Source of the DNA: Sphingomonas sp. URHD0057
Lineage (GTDB): Bacteria; Pseudomonadota; Alphaproteobacteria; Sphingomonadales; Sphingomonadaceae
NCBI RefSeq assembly: GCF_000620665.1
Contig: NZ_JIAU01000006.1
Span: 1-64,000, forward strand
DNA length: 64,000 nucleotides
Reading direction: 5' to 3'
In this document: piece by piece, positions 50,863 through 62,154 of the stretch
Numbering within the stretch: the first letter of the stretch is position 1
Layout of the letters: each line of letters begins with the position of its first letter
The notes under the pieces: model-generated
Told to the model about the DNA's origin: nothing
What the model saw: only the letters and a program-made list of their open reading frames with translations
The model's database searches: none
Program-made: the position numbers and the translations under genes

Positions 50863-51729
50863 CTATCCCTGCATCCACATCGGCCGCTTGAGCTCGCCGC
50901 GCCGGATCGCCAGCCACAGCAGCCACAGGCCGAACAGCGTCGCGATGACCATGGCGATGAGCGACGCCTCGAGCCCGAAGCCGTTGCCGGTGAGGAGCGG
51001 ATTGCAGCACAGCCGCGCGTCGACGACGCCGTGGACCGGCATGCCCGACACTGGAATGTCGTAGATCTCGCCCTGAGTGAAGTTCCACGCGGCGTGGATC
51101 CCCATCGGCAGCCACAAGCTGCGGGTCAGCATGTAGGCGGCGCCGAGCATCACGCCGGCCTCGACCGCGATGCCGATGGCGGCGATCGAACTTGCATTGG
51201 GGTTGAGGAGATGACTGGCCCCGAAGAACGCCGAGGTCAGGAACAGCGCGAGCCAGCTGCCGCCGAACTCTTCGAGCCACCGGAACAGTACGCCGCGAAA
51301 CAGCATCTCCTCAGAAAGTGCGGGGAACAGCGCCGAGCCCAGTAGCGCGGCAACCATCCCGCTCGTGTCACCGGGCCCGACAATCCGATAAACGCCGAGT
51401 GCGGCTGCGACCGCCACCACCACTGAAAACAGCAACCCGCCAGCGGCCAGGCCGGCGACCCCGCGCTGAACCGCCTTGGGGTCGCGCAAATCATTGCGTG
51501 GATGTCGGCCAAGCTTCGCGATGACGAAGACGTAAAGCAGGACAAGGATCGGCATCGCGACCAGGTAGAAGCCGGTCAGATAGTTCACCGGCCCGGCGGC
51601 CTTGCCGGGGATCGCGAACTTGGCGATCGCGCCGGCGACGGTCAGCCCAATCAGGATAACGAGAACGCCGATGACCATGCTCACCAGCGGAAAATCGACG
51701 ATCCGCCGCCACAGGCTTCGTTGCTTCAT
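50863..51729 (-). CDS. CPBP family intramembrane metalloprotease
   Basis: A 288-residue membrane protein with about eight helices and the three CPBP (Abi) motifs: SEEMLFRG with Glu140-Glu141 and Arg145, FFGASH with Phe169-x3-His173, and HAAWN. These match type II CAAX-prenyl endopeptidases; bacterial substrates are unknown. The ATG 51729 follows GGAGGG. Its stop lies 11 bases from the convergent stop of the secreted HExxH protein gene. Confidence 0.85.
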   Translation of the reverse strand: MKQRSLWRRIVDFPLVSMVIGVLVILIGLTVAGAIAKFAIPGKAAGPVNYLTGFYLVAMPILVLLYVFVIAKLGRHPRNDLRDPKAVQRGVAGLAAGGLLFSVVVAVAAALGVYRIVGPGDTSGMVAALLGSALFPALSEEMLFRGVLFRWLEEFGGSWLALFLTSAFFGASHLLNPNASSIAAIGIAVEAGVMLGAAYMLTRSLWLPMGIHAAWNFTQGEIYDIPVSGMPVHGVVDARLCCNPLLTGNGFGLEASLIAMVIATLFGLWLLWLAIRRGELKRPMWMQG

Positions 51730-51782
51730 GCTTGCCCTCCGTTGCGCCCGTTTGAGCGGAACGCGAGGGCGCCCGCAACCGC

Positions 51783-52895
51783 CTAATCGACCAGCGGCAG
51801 CTCCGGCGACGCGGAGAGGTGGCCTTCGACGGCCAGCAAATGACGCTTGCGGTCGAGGCCTCCGGCATAGCCGCCGAGCGTGCCGTCGCTGCGGATCACG
51901 CGATGGCAGGGAATGAGCACCGCGACGTGGTTGTCGCCATTGGCCGTGCCGACCGCGCGAACCGCCGTGGGCTGGCCGATGGCGGCCGCGATCTCGGCAT
52001 AGCTGCGTGTCTCGCCGAGCGGAATCTTGCGCAGCTCGCGCCAAACCTTCTCCTGGAAGGCGGTACCGGCGACATCGATCGGCAGCTCGGGGGCGGCATT
52101 CGGGTGCTCGATCGCGGCAAGCGCGCCCTCGACCAACTCGCGCATGCCGCCATCATCCTGGACGATGGTGGCGTTGGGAAAATGGCGCGCCAGCGACGCT
52201 TCGCTGTCGTCGAACGTCAGCCGGCAGATGCCTTTCGAGGTCGATGCGATCAGCATCGTCCCCAGCGGGCTGTCGAAGGTTGTCCAGCGGATCGTCTCCC
52301 CGCGCCCGCCATCGCGCCATGCCGACGGAGTCATGCCGAGCCGCTCCTTCGCGTCGCTGTAAAAGCCGCTCGGGCCGGAATAGCCGGCGTCATAGATGGC
52401 ATCGGTCACTCGATCATTCTCCTTGAGAGCGGATTGCGCGCGGAGCATGCGCAGCGCCCGCGAATATTCGGCCGGCGAAACGCCAAGGTCGCGCTTGAAC
52501 AGCCGCTGGAAGTGGTGCGGCGCGTAGCCGACGGCTGCGGCCACCTCGTCGAGCGTCGGCGCTTCTTCCGCCGCCTCGATCAGCTTGACCGCTTGGGCGA
52601 CCGCCTCGCGGTCGCGGCCGACCTCGTCCGGCTTGCAGCGCAGGCAGGGGCGGAAACCCGCCGCGCGAGCTTCCTCGCCACTGGCGAAGAACTGGACATT
52701 CTCCCGCTTGGGACGACGCGCCGGGCAGCTCGGCTTGCAATAGATGCCGGTCGTTTTGACCGCGCCGATGACCCGTCCGTCCCAGGCGCGGTCGCGGCGC
52801 ATGAAGGCGGCCCAGGCGGTCTCGGGATCGAGGCGCGCGACGTTGCTCACGGCTTCTGATCTAGGCGCGTGGATGGTCTGTGCAAGCGTTGCCAT
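51783..52895 (-). CDS. ada: Bifunctional Ada: DNA repair methyltransferase and transcriptional regulator
   Basis: The 370-residue protein has the N-terminal Ada zinc domain with four Cys at 53, 57, 84 and 87, the same spacing as E. coli Cys38-42-69-72; the first is the methylphosphotriester acceptor. An AraC helix-turn-helix region follows (VAAAVGYAPHHFQRLFKRDL). The C-terminal O6-methylguanine methyltransferase domain has the acceptor in LIPCHRVI. It senses and repairs alkylation damage and switches on its own regulon. The start is ATG 52895, two bases after the stop of the DUF1203 gene, so they form one transcript. Confidence 0.92.
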   Translation of the reverse strand: MATLAQTIHAPRSEAVSNVARLDPETAWAAFMRRDRAWDGRVIGAVKTTGIYCKPSCPARRPKRENVQFFASGEEARAAGFRPCLRCKPDEVGRDREAVAQAVKLIEAAEEAPTLDEVAAAVGYAPHHFQRLFKRDLGVSPAEYSRALRMLRAQSALKENDRVTDAIYDAGYSGPSGFYSDAKERLGMTPSAWRDGGRGETIRWTTFDSPLGTMLIASTSKGICRLTFDDSEASLARHFPNATIVQDDGGMRELVEGALAAIEHPNAAPELPIDVAGTAFQEKVWRELRKIPLGETRSYAEIAAAIGQPTAVRAVGTANGDNHVAVLIPCHRVIRSDGTLGGYAGGLDRKRHLLAVEGHLSASPELPLVD

Positions 52896-52897
52896 GG

Positions 52898-53365
52898 TTA
52901 TGCCCTTTCGATCTTGGCCGAGAAGCAGCCGCGCGTCGCATTGTGGGCGTGGATGGTCTCGATCGCCGGGTCGCCGAACAGCTTGCGGATGCCGGCGTCC
53001 GCCTCGCCCGGCTGGGTGAGGATCGCGTCGGCCATCATGCCGTCGGCATCGAACCCGCGCAGCGACAGCACGCGGGTTTCGAACACCGGCGGGATCGCAT
53101 CGACGAATTCGGCGGCTTCTTCCGCGCTTTCGGCAACGAAGATCGCGTGACTGGCGCGATAGGGGTTCGCGACGTCGTGACTGACGTGGTTCACGAGCAA
53201 CACGCTCTCGCCGATGTCGCGATCGGTGAGGCTCACCCGGCACGGAAAGCTCGGCTTGGCCGTAACCATCATCCGGACGATGCCGCGTTTCGCCAGCTCC
53301 TCGTCGGAGAGGCCGAACAGCGCTTGATAGGGGACGGGGTCCAATCCGGTGATTCGGTAGGTCAT
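52898..53365 (-). CDS. DUF1203 domain protein
   Basis: A 155-residue protein whose pattern is that of DUF1203: PCRVSLTDRDIGESVLLVNH and DAIPPVFETRVLSLRGFDADG. Function is unknown. No membrane segment. It is the first gene of a two-gene operon with ada, so control by alkylation damage is possible. The reading frame extends no further upstream. Confidence 0.75.
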   Translation of the reverse strand: MTYRITGLDPVPYQALFGLSDEELAKRGIVRMMVTAKPSFPCRVSLTDRDIGESVLLVNHVSHDVANPYRASHAIFVAESAEEAAEFVDAIPPVFETRVLSLRGFDADGMMADAILTQPGEADAGIRKLFGDPAIETIHAHNATRGCFSAKIERA

Positions 53366-53434
53366 GGCGTGGTTGTACCGGTCGCCAACATTTCACGCTT
53401 CCTGCGTCTTGCGTTCAAAGTTAGGGGTTCACTG

Positions 53435-53896
53435 ATGACCCTCAGCTTCCATGTCGGCGACCTCGAAAGCTTCGACGTCCAGGCGCTGCTCGATTTCCAT
53501 TGCGCTCAGATGCACGCGATCTCGCCTCCCGACGCTTGCCGCGTGCTTCCGGCGGTCGGCCTGCGCGACCCATCCGTGACCTTCTGGTCGGCGCGCGAGG
53601 ACGGCGAGCTGGTCGGCGTTGGCGCCCTTAAAGAATTGGCGTCCGACCACGGCGAGCTCAAATCGATGCGGACCGCCCCCGCCGCTCTCGGCCGCGGGGT
53701 CGGCCGGGCCGTCCTCCGCCACATCGTCGCCGAGGCGCGTGACCGCGGTTACGCTCGCCTCAGCCTCGAGACCGGCAACACCGAGCCCTTCACCCCTGCC
53801 CTTCGTCTCTACGAAAGCGAAGGCTTCCAGCCGTGGGGACGGTTCGGCGACTACCACGACATCCCGTTCAGCAGCTTTTTGTCGCGCCGGTTGTAG
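53435..53896 (+). CDS. GNAT family N-acetyltransferase
   Basis: A 153-residue protein. The GNAT core shows LVGVGALKEL, the acetyl-CoA-binding turn ALGRGVGRAVLRHIVAEARDRG (quoted here by segment: GRGVGRAV), and YESEGFQPWGRF at the end. The substrate is unknown. The start at 53435 has AGGGG eight bases upstream; the frame is open far upstream but that part overlaps ada and DUF1203. It lies just before the atp promoter. Confidence 0.85.
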   Translation: MTLSFHVGDLESFDVQALLDFHCAQMHAISPPDACRVLPAVGLRDPSVTFWSAREDGELVGVGALKELASDHGELKSMRTAPAALGRGVGRAVLRHIVAEARDRGYARLSLETGNTEPFTPALRLYESEGFQPWGRFGDYHDIPFSSFLSRRL

Positions 53897-53913
53897 CCGA
53901 ACCGACCATCGCC

Positions 53914-53942
53914 TTGCATCACCGCCGACCCCTTGCTAGGGG
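53914..53942 (+). promoter_or_regulatory. Candidate promoter of the atp operon
   Basis: TTGCAT at 53914-53919 and TAGGGG at 53937-53942 with a 17-base spacer, preceded by C (CTTGCA), resembling alphaproteobacterial housekeeping promoters (CTTGAC...CTATAT). The -10 box is weak. Transcription would begin near 53949, ahead of the leader hairpins. Confidence 0.45.
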
Positions 53943-53956
53943 CCGCGCATCCCATG

Positions 53957-53996
53957 GGGGCGTGCCGGGGCAACCCGTTCCTGCGCCCCGTTTTTT
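53957..53996 (+). terminator. Leader hairpin with T tract, possible attenuator of the atp operon
   Basis: CGGGGC at 53966-53971 pairs with GCCCCG at 53985-53990, followed by six T (53991-53996): an intrinsic terminator. An alternative pairing, GGGGCG at 53957-53962 with CGCCCC at 53984-53989, excludes it. The site lies between the candidate promoter and the atpH GTG. It could be an attenuator, or the terminator of the upstream GNAT gene. Confidence 0.55.
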
Positions 53997-54032
53997 CATG
54001 GGGCAAAATTCCAGTTCTGGAGCTTTTCGCGC

Positions 54033-54587
54033 GTGGAGACATCCAGCGGCATTCGGGCCAGCTTAGCGGGGCGCTACGCGTCCGCGCTGTTCGACCTTGC
54101 GCGCGAGCAGCGCCAGATCGACGCCGTCGGCCGCAGCCTCGATGCGCTTGGCTCGGCGCTCGTCGATTCAAAGGAATTTGCGCAGCTGACGGCAAGCCCG
54201 CTGATCGGCCGTCAGCAAGCGGGCAAGGCGTTTGCCGCGCTAGGCGCCAAGCTTTCGCTTGATCCGATCACTGCCAACTTCCTCGGCGTCCTCGCCCGCA
54301 ATGGCCGCAAGAGCGAGCTCCGCTCGATCATCCGGGCTTACGGACGCCTCGCCGCCGACCACCGCGGCGAGACCATTGCCGAGGTCGTCACCGCCTACCC
54401 GCTCAAGGACGACCAGGTCGCCGCTCTGAAGCAGCAGCTGCGCGCTCGCGCCGGCCGCGACGTCACGCTCGAAGCCTCGGTCGACCCCGCCGTCCTCGGC
54501 GGCATCGTCGTCAAGCTGGGCAGCCAGATGATCGATTCCTCGATCCGCACCAAACTCAACCGTCTCGCATCCGCGATGAAAGGCTAA
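54033..54587 (+). CDS. atpH: F0F1 ATP synthase subunit delta
   Basis: The 184-residue protein has ASLAGRYASALFDLAREQ at the N-terminus and the C-terminal ILGGIVVK-like segment VLGGIVVKLGSQMIDSSI, the delta (OSCP) pattern. It links F1 to F0. The start is GTG at 54033 with GGAGC about 10 bases upstream. It opens the F1 operon atpH-A-G-D-C; F0 genes are not in the window. Confidence 0.94.
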   Translation: METSSGIRASLAGRYASALFDLAREQRQIDAVGRSLDALGSALVDSKEFAQLTASPLIGRQQAGKAFAALGAKLSLDPITANFLGVLARNGRKSELRSIIRAYGRLAADHRGETIAEVVTAYPLKDDQVAALKQQLRARAGRDVTLEASVDPAVLGGIVVKLGSQMIDSSIRTKLNRLASAMKG

Positions 54588-54592
54588 GCTAA

Positions 54593-58563
<3,971 letters not shown>

Positions 58564-58767
58564 GTGGCGGACGTCCTTCGCCTCGAAGACTGCGTCAACG
58601 AGCGCTGCCCTTGGTCGGGAGACCCGGTCAGTGCCGATAGCCTGACGCTCTACAAGGGCCAGGTCGTCGGCTTCTGTAACACCGGCTGCCGCGACAAGTT
58701 CGAGGCGGCGACCGGCGCATTCGACGCCAAATTGAAGGCAAGGACTGATGGCCGATCTGCATTTTGA
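58564..58767 (+). CDS. Small YHS-like four-cysteine protein inside the atp operon
   Basis: A 67-residue protein with Cys at 10, 15, 38 and 42: [14 protein letters not shown], then [20 protein letters not shown]. The CxxxxC...FCNxxC...F pattern matches YHS/TRASH-type metal-binding domains. The GTG start abuts the atpD stop, and the gene overlaps atpC by 20 bases, so it is made together with both. Function is unknown; metal handling or an assembly role for F1 is a guess. Confidence 0.72.
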   Translation: MADVLRLEDCVNERCPWSGDPVSADSLTLYKGQVVGFCNTGCRDKFEAATGAFDAKLKARTDGRSAF

Positions 58768-59008
58768 GCTGGTGACTCCGGACCGGCTGGTGATGGCGGA
58801 CGACGTCTACATGGTCGTCGTTCCCGGCACCGAGGGCGATTCCGGCATCATGGCCGGCCACGCGCCCTACATGACCACGCTCCGCAACGCCGAGATCGCG
58901 GTTTACCGCACCGCGGGCGGGCAGCCCGAGCGAATCCTCGTGACCGGCGGCTTCGCGGAGGTTGGCGACAAGGGCCTGACCGTGCTCGCCGAGAGCGCCG
59001 GCGAATAG
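58748..59008 (+). CDS. atpC: F0F1 ATP synthase subunit epsilon (short form)
   Basis: An 86-residue epsilon that starts [20 protein letters not shown] and has [19 protein letters not shown]. It consists only of the N-terminal beta-sandwich; the C-terminal helical domain that inhibits F1 in E. coli (about 139 residues) is absent. This short form is usual in sphingomonads (recall). The gene overlaps the small YHS-like gene upstream by 20 bases. Confidence 0.92.
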   Translation: MADLHFELVTPDRLVMADDVYMVVVPGTEGDSGIMAGHAPYMTTLRNAEIAVYRTAGGQPERILVTGGFAEVGDKGLTVLAESAGE

Positions 59009-59028
59009 GTTTTGGTAGTAGGCCCCGA

Positions 59029-59050
59029 CCGCGTGCCGCCGCGGCGTCTA
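59029..59050 (+). terminator. Weak hairpin after atpC
   Basis: CCGCG at 59029-59033 and CGCGG at 59040-59044 form a short stem, followed by CGTCTAATTTT. It lies 21 bases after the atpC stop and may end the atp transcript before cpaF. Confidence 0.4.
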
Positions 59051-59128
59051 ATTTTGAAGGTTAGTCATTCTTTAGGCATCTGTCGTTAATTCTCCGCGCG
59101 GATTTCCAGTAAGCGAGTGGCAAACGGC

Positions 59129-60643
59129 ATGAGCGCATTCGGTAAGCGTGGCGGGATCAGCGGCGGGCGGCCAAGCTTCGGCGTTGCCAAGCCGATGAAG
59201 GGCGGGCCCGCGGGCTCGTCGGCCCCGCTTGAGGGCGGCGACCAGTTCCCGCCGATCGATGACCTCGCAGTTCCCGAGGACGCGATGGAGACGCCGAGCG
59301 GCTCCACGGGCGGCGCGATGGATCGGCTCACGGCGCGCCAGAACGCCAGCGGCGAGCAAGGCAGCAGCAAGTCGGAAGGCTTCGAGGCCTCGGTTCACCG
59401 GATCAAGGAACAGGTCCTCCCTCGCCTGCTCGAACGCGTCGACCCGGAAGCGGCCGCCACGCTCAGCAAGGACGAGCTGGCCGAGGAATTCCGTCCGATC
59501 ATTTCCGAGGTCCTGACCGAGCTCAAAATCAACCTCAACCGTCGCGAGCAGTTCGCGCTCGAAAAGGTGCTGGTCGACGAGCTGCTTGGTCTCGGCCCGC
59601 TGGAAGAGCTGCTCGCCGACCCGGCGGTCAGCGACATCATGGTCAACGGCCCCGAGCAATGTTACATCGAGCGCAAGGGCAAGCTCGAGATCGCGTCGAT
59701 CCAGTTTCGCGACGAGGAGCATCTGTTCCAGATCGCCCAGCGTATCGTCAACAAGGTCGGCCGCCGCATCGACCAGACCACCCCGCTGTGCGACGCTCGC
59801 CTTCAGGACGGCAGCCGCGTCAACGTGATCGTCCCACCGCTGTCGCTGCGCGGCACCGCCATTTCAATTCGTAAGTTCTCCGAGAAGCCGATCACCCTCG
59901 ACATGATGAAGGGCTTCGGCTCGATGTCGGACAAGATGGCGACCGTGCTCAAGATCGCCGGCGCGTCGCGCATGAACGTGATTATCTCGGGCGGTACCGG
60001 CTCGGGCAAGACGACCATGCTCAACGCTTTGTCGAAGATGATCGACCCGGGCGAGCGCGTCATCACGATCGAGGACGCCGCCGAGCTTCGGCTGCAGCAG
60101 CCGCACTGGCTGCCGCTCGAAACCCGGCCGGCGAACCTCGAGGGCCAGGGCGCGATCAGCATCCGCGACCTCGTCATCAACGCTTTGCGCATGCGCCCCG
60201 ATCGCATCATCCTCGGCGAGATTCGCGGCCAGGAGTGTTTCGACCTGCTGGCGGCGATGAACACCGGCCACGACGGATCATGCGCTACGCTTCACTCCAA
60301 CTCCCCGCGCGAGTGCCTCGCGCGTATGGAAAACATGGTGATGATGTCGGACATCAAGATCCCGAAGGAGGCGATCAGCCGCCAGATCGCGGACTCGGTC
60401 GACCTCATCATCCAGGTCAAGCGCCTTCGGGACGGTTCGCGCCGCACCACCAACATCACCGAGGTGATCGGCATGGAAGGCGACGTGATCGTCACCCAGG
60501 AACTGTTCAAGTTCGAATATCTCGACGAAAGCGCCGACGGGAAGATCATCGGCGAGTATCGGTCGATGGGCCTTCGTCCCTACACGCTGGAGAAAGCGAA
60601 GATGTTTGGCTTCGACCAACCCTATCTCGAGGCCTGCCTCTAG
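59129..60643 (+). CDS. cpaF: CpaF-type Tad pilus ATPase
   Basis: The 504-residue protein has a Walker A GGTGSGKTTMLNAL, the Walker B and Asp-box region, HSNSPRECLARMENM, and the N-terminal Gly-rich leader followed by helices of CpaF/TadA. It powers assembly of Flp pili or, in some bacteria, related secretion. The ATG 59129 (MSAFGKRGG) is preferred over a GTG 12 bases upstream. It stands alone after the atp operon, far from the flp and tadG genes in this window. Confidence 0.9.
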   Translation: MSAFGKRGGISGGRPSFGVAKPMKGGPAGSSAPLEGGDQFPPIDDLAVPEDAMETPSGSTGGAMDRLTARQNASGEQGSSKSEGFEASVHRIKEQVLPRLLERVDPEAAATLSKDELAEEFRPIISEVLTELKINLNRREQFALEKVLVDELLGLGPLEELLADPAVSDIMVNGPEQCYIERKGKLEIASIQFRDEEHLFQIAQRIVNKVGRRIDQTTPLCDARLQDGSRVNVIVPPLSLRGTAISIRKFSEKPITLDMMKGFGSMSDKMATVLKIAGASRMNVIISGGTGSGKTTMLNALSKMIDPGERVITIEDAAELRLQQPHWLPLETRPANLEGQGAISIRDLVINALRMRPDRIILGEIRGQECFDLLAAMNTGHDGSCATLHSNSPRECLARMENMVMMSDIKIPKEAISRQIADSVDLIIQVKRLRDGSRRTTNITEVIGMEGDVIVTQELFKFEYLDESADGKIIGEYRSMGLRPYTLEKAKMFGFDQPYLEACL

Positions 60644-60671
60644 GCTTTCCGCGACGATGCCGCGAGAATCG

Positions 60672-61094
60672 TCAGCGGCCGCCGATCGGCAACATGACCA
60701 CCAGACGATTGCGCCCGTCCGCATAGTCGTGCTCGAGATGCGTGCTCCACGCCTTCACGAGCTTTAAGCCAGCCCCCGCGCCGGCAGCCTGGGACGGACC
60801 TTGGACAATCGAAGACGTCGGATCGAAGCGCTTCCCGGGCGCCCTTAATGCCAGGCGCACTTCGTCCGCAGTGACCGACAGCTCGAGTTCGAAAACCTCG
60901 TCGGGCGCCAATTCCCCATGGTCGTAGAGGTTCGTCACCAGTTCCTCGACCACGATCGCCAGGCGCGACCTGGTCGCGTGGTCGATCCCGGCAGCGTCGG
61001 CGAACGCATGTGCCTCGGCAACCGAGTCATGCACGGCCCCCGGCCCCGAGAGGGCGAAAGTTAACGGCTTTTGACTTGATTCGCGCCCCGCCAC
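60672..61094 (-). CDS. RsbW-like histidine kinase-type ATPase (anti-sigma regulator family)
   Basis: About 140 residues with a HATPase fold of the RsbW/SpoIIAB type. The N box is VVEELVTNLYDHGE with Glu51 and Asn55 (this start), and the G2 region is GAGLKLVKAW. The G1 box reads LRAPGKRFDP, where a D-x-G is expected, so the Asp is replaced. The start is uncertain: GTG 61094 fits the domain, while an ATG at 61169 would overlap the divergent FecR gene. It is divergent from FecR and close to a PP2C phosphatase gene, suggesting partner switching. Confidence 0.7.
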   Translation of the reverse strand: MAGRESSQKPLTFALSGPGAVHDSVAEAHAFADAAGIDHATRSRLAIVVEELVTNLYDHGELAPDEVFELELSVTADEVRLALRAPGKRFDPTSSIVQGPSQAAGAGAGLKLVKAWSTHLEHDYADGRNRLVVMLPIGGR

Positions 61095-61138
61095 GTCCTT
61101 GGGTATGACATGAACGCAATTGGGGTGGGAGATAGACG

Positions 61139-61573
61139 ATGATTGGCCGGTCGCTTTTCCTGGTTTCATGCATCGCGCTGGTCGCCTCGCCAGCCTTCGC
61201 CGAGATCGCTCGGGTCAAGTCCAGCAGCGGCGCGGCAAGCGTACAGCGCGGCGCGAACCAGATCCCCGCCAAGACGGGCCAGGACCTCAACGCCGGCGAT
61301 TGGCTCGTTACCGGCAAGGACGGCCGCATCAGCCTGACGTTCGTCGACAATACCCGCTTCGCGGTCGGCCCCAACAGCCGCATCTCGGTCAGCAAGTTCG
61401 AATATGAGAAGACCAGGCAGCAGGGCACCTTCCTCACCCAGGTCGATCGCGGCTCGCTCGCCGTCGTATCGGGCAAGATCGCCAAGTCGGGGCACGATGC
61501 GATGAAGGTGCGAACGCCCAACTCGCTGCTGGGCGTGCGCGGGACGCGGTTCCTCGTCGAGGTCCCCAAGTGA
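61139..61573 (+). CDS. FecR-domain periplasmic protein
   Basis: A 144-residue protein with a signal peptide (MIGRSLFLVSCIALVASPAFA) and a FecR domain: VKSSSGAASVQRG, then LNAGDWLVTGKDGRISL, VDNTRFAVGPNSRISV and TPNSLLGVRGTRFLVEV. Classical FecR has a cytoplasmic anti-sigma end and a membrane helix; here neither is present, so it is a soluble periplasmic form. GGGAG precedes the ATG. It is coupled to the OmpA-like gene by a four-base overlap. Confidence 0.82.
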   Translation: MIGRSLFLVSCIALVASPAFAEIARVKSSSGAASVQRGANQIPAKTGQDLNAGDWLVTGKDGRISLTFVDNTRFAVGPNSRISVSKFEYEKTRQQGTFLTQVDRGSLAVVSGKIAKSGHDAMKVRTPNSLLGVRGTRFLVEVPK

Positions 61574-62154
61574 GGCGTGCGGGCTTCGCGGCCTGCTTGC
61601 TGATTTCCCTCGCGGGTTGCGCGCATTCCTCGATGGTCCTCCTGCCCGACGAGGATGGCGGGCACGGCCAGGTCGCCATTTTGGAATCCGGCGGCAAGGC
61701 GGGCGAGACGATCGTCGGCGAAGCGAATAGCCGGGCGACGCTCGGCGGGGCGGTGCCTTCCATTCGGCCGGTCGGCGCGCTCAAGCCGGCGGAAGCGGCG
61801 CTGGTCAGCGACCTGCCCCCGCCGCCGAAGAGCTTCACGCTCTATTTTCTCCAGGGCGGGACCGAGATGACCCCGGACTCCACTCCGGTCGTCGAGGACA
61901 TCCGGGCCGAGATCGCCAAGCGGCCCGGCGCCGAGGTTCAAGTGACCGGGCACACGGACACGGTGGGCAGCGACGAAGACAATGACGCTTTGTCGCAGAA
62001 GCGCGCCGAGGAGATTCTCAATCTCCTCGCAAGCAAGGGCTTCGAGCGGTCGATCATGAGCGCGGTCGGGCGCGGCGAACGCGAATTGAGAGTGCCGACC
62101 GCCGACAATGTCGGCAGTCCGGTCAACCGGCGCGTCGAAGTGATCGTTCGTTAG
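61570..62154 (+). CDS. OmpA-family lipoprotein
   Basis: A 194-residue protein with a lipoprotein signal peptide ending in LAGC, an 80-residue linker and a C-terminal OmpA peptidoglycan-binding domain with VQVTGHTDTVGSDEDNDALS and NRRVEVIV. It would tether the outer membrane or a complex to the cell wall. Starts at a GTG that overlaps the FecR stop (GTGA). Its stop overlaps that of the convergent CHASE2 phosphatase gene in TTAG. Confidence 0.85.
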   Translation: MRRAGFAACLLISLAGCAHSSMVLLPDEDGGHGQVAILESGGKAGETIVGEANSRATLGGAVPSIRPVGALKPAEAALVSDLPPPPKSFTLYFLQGGTEMTPDSTPVVEDIRAEIAKRPGAEVQVTGHTDTVGSDEDNDALSQKRAEEILNLLASKGFERSIMSAVGRGERELRVPTADNVGSPVNRRVEVIVR

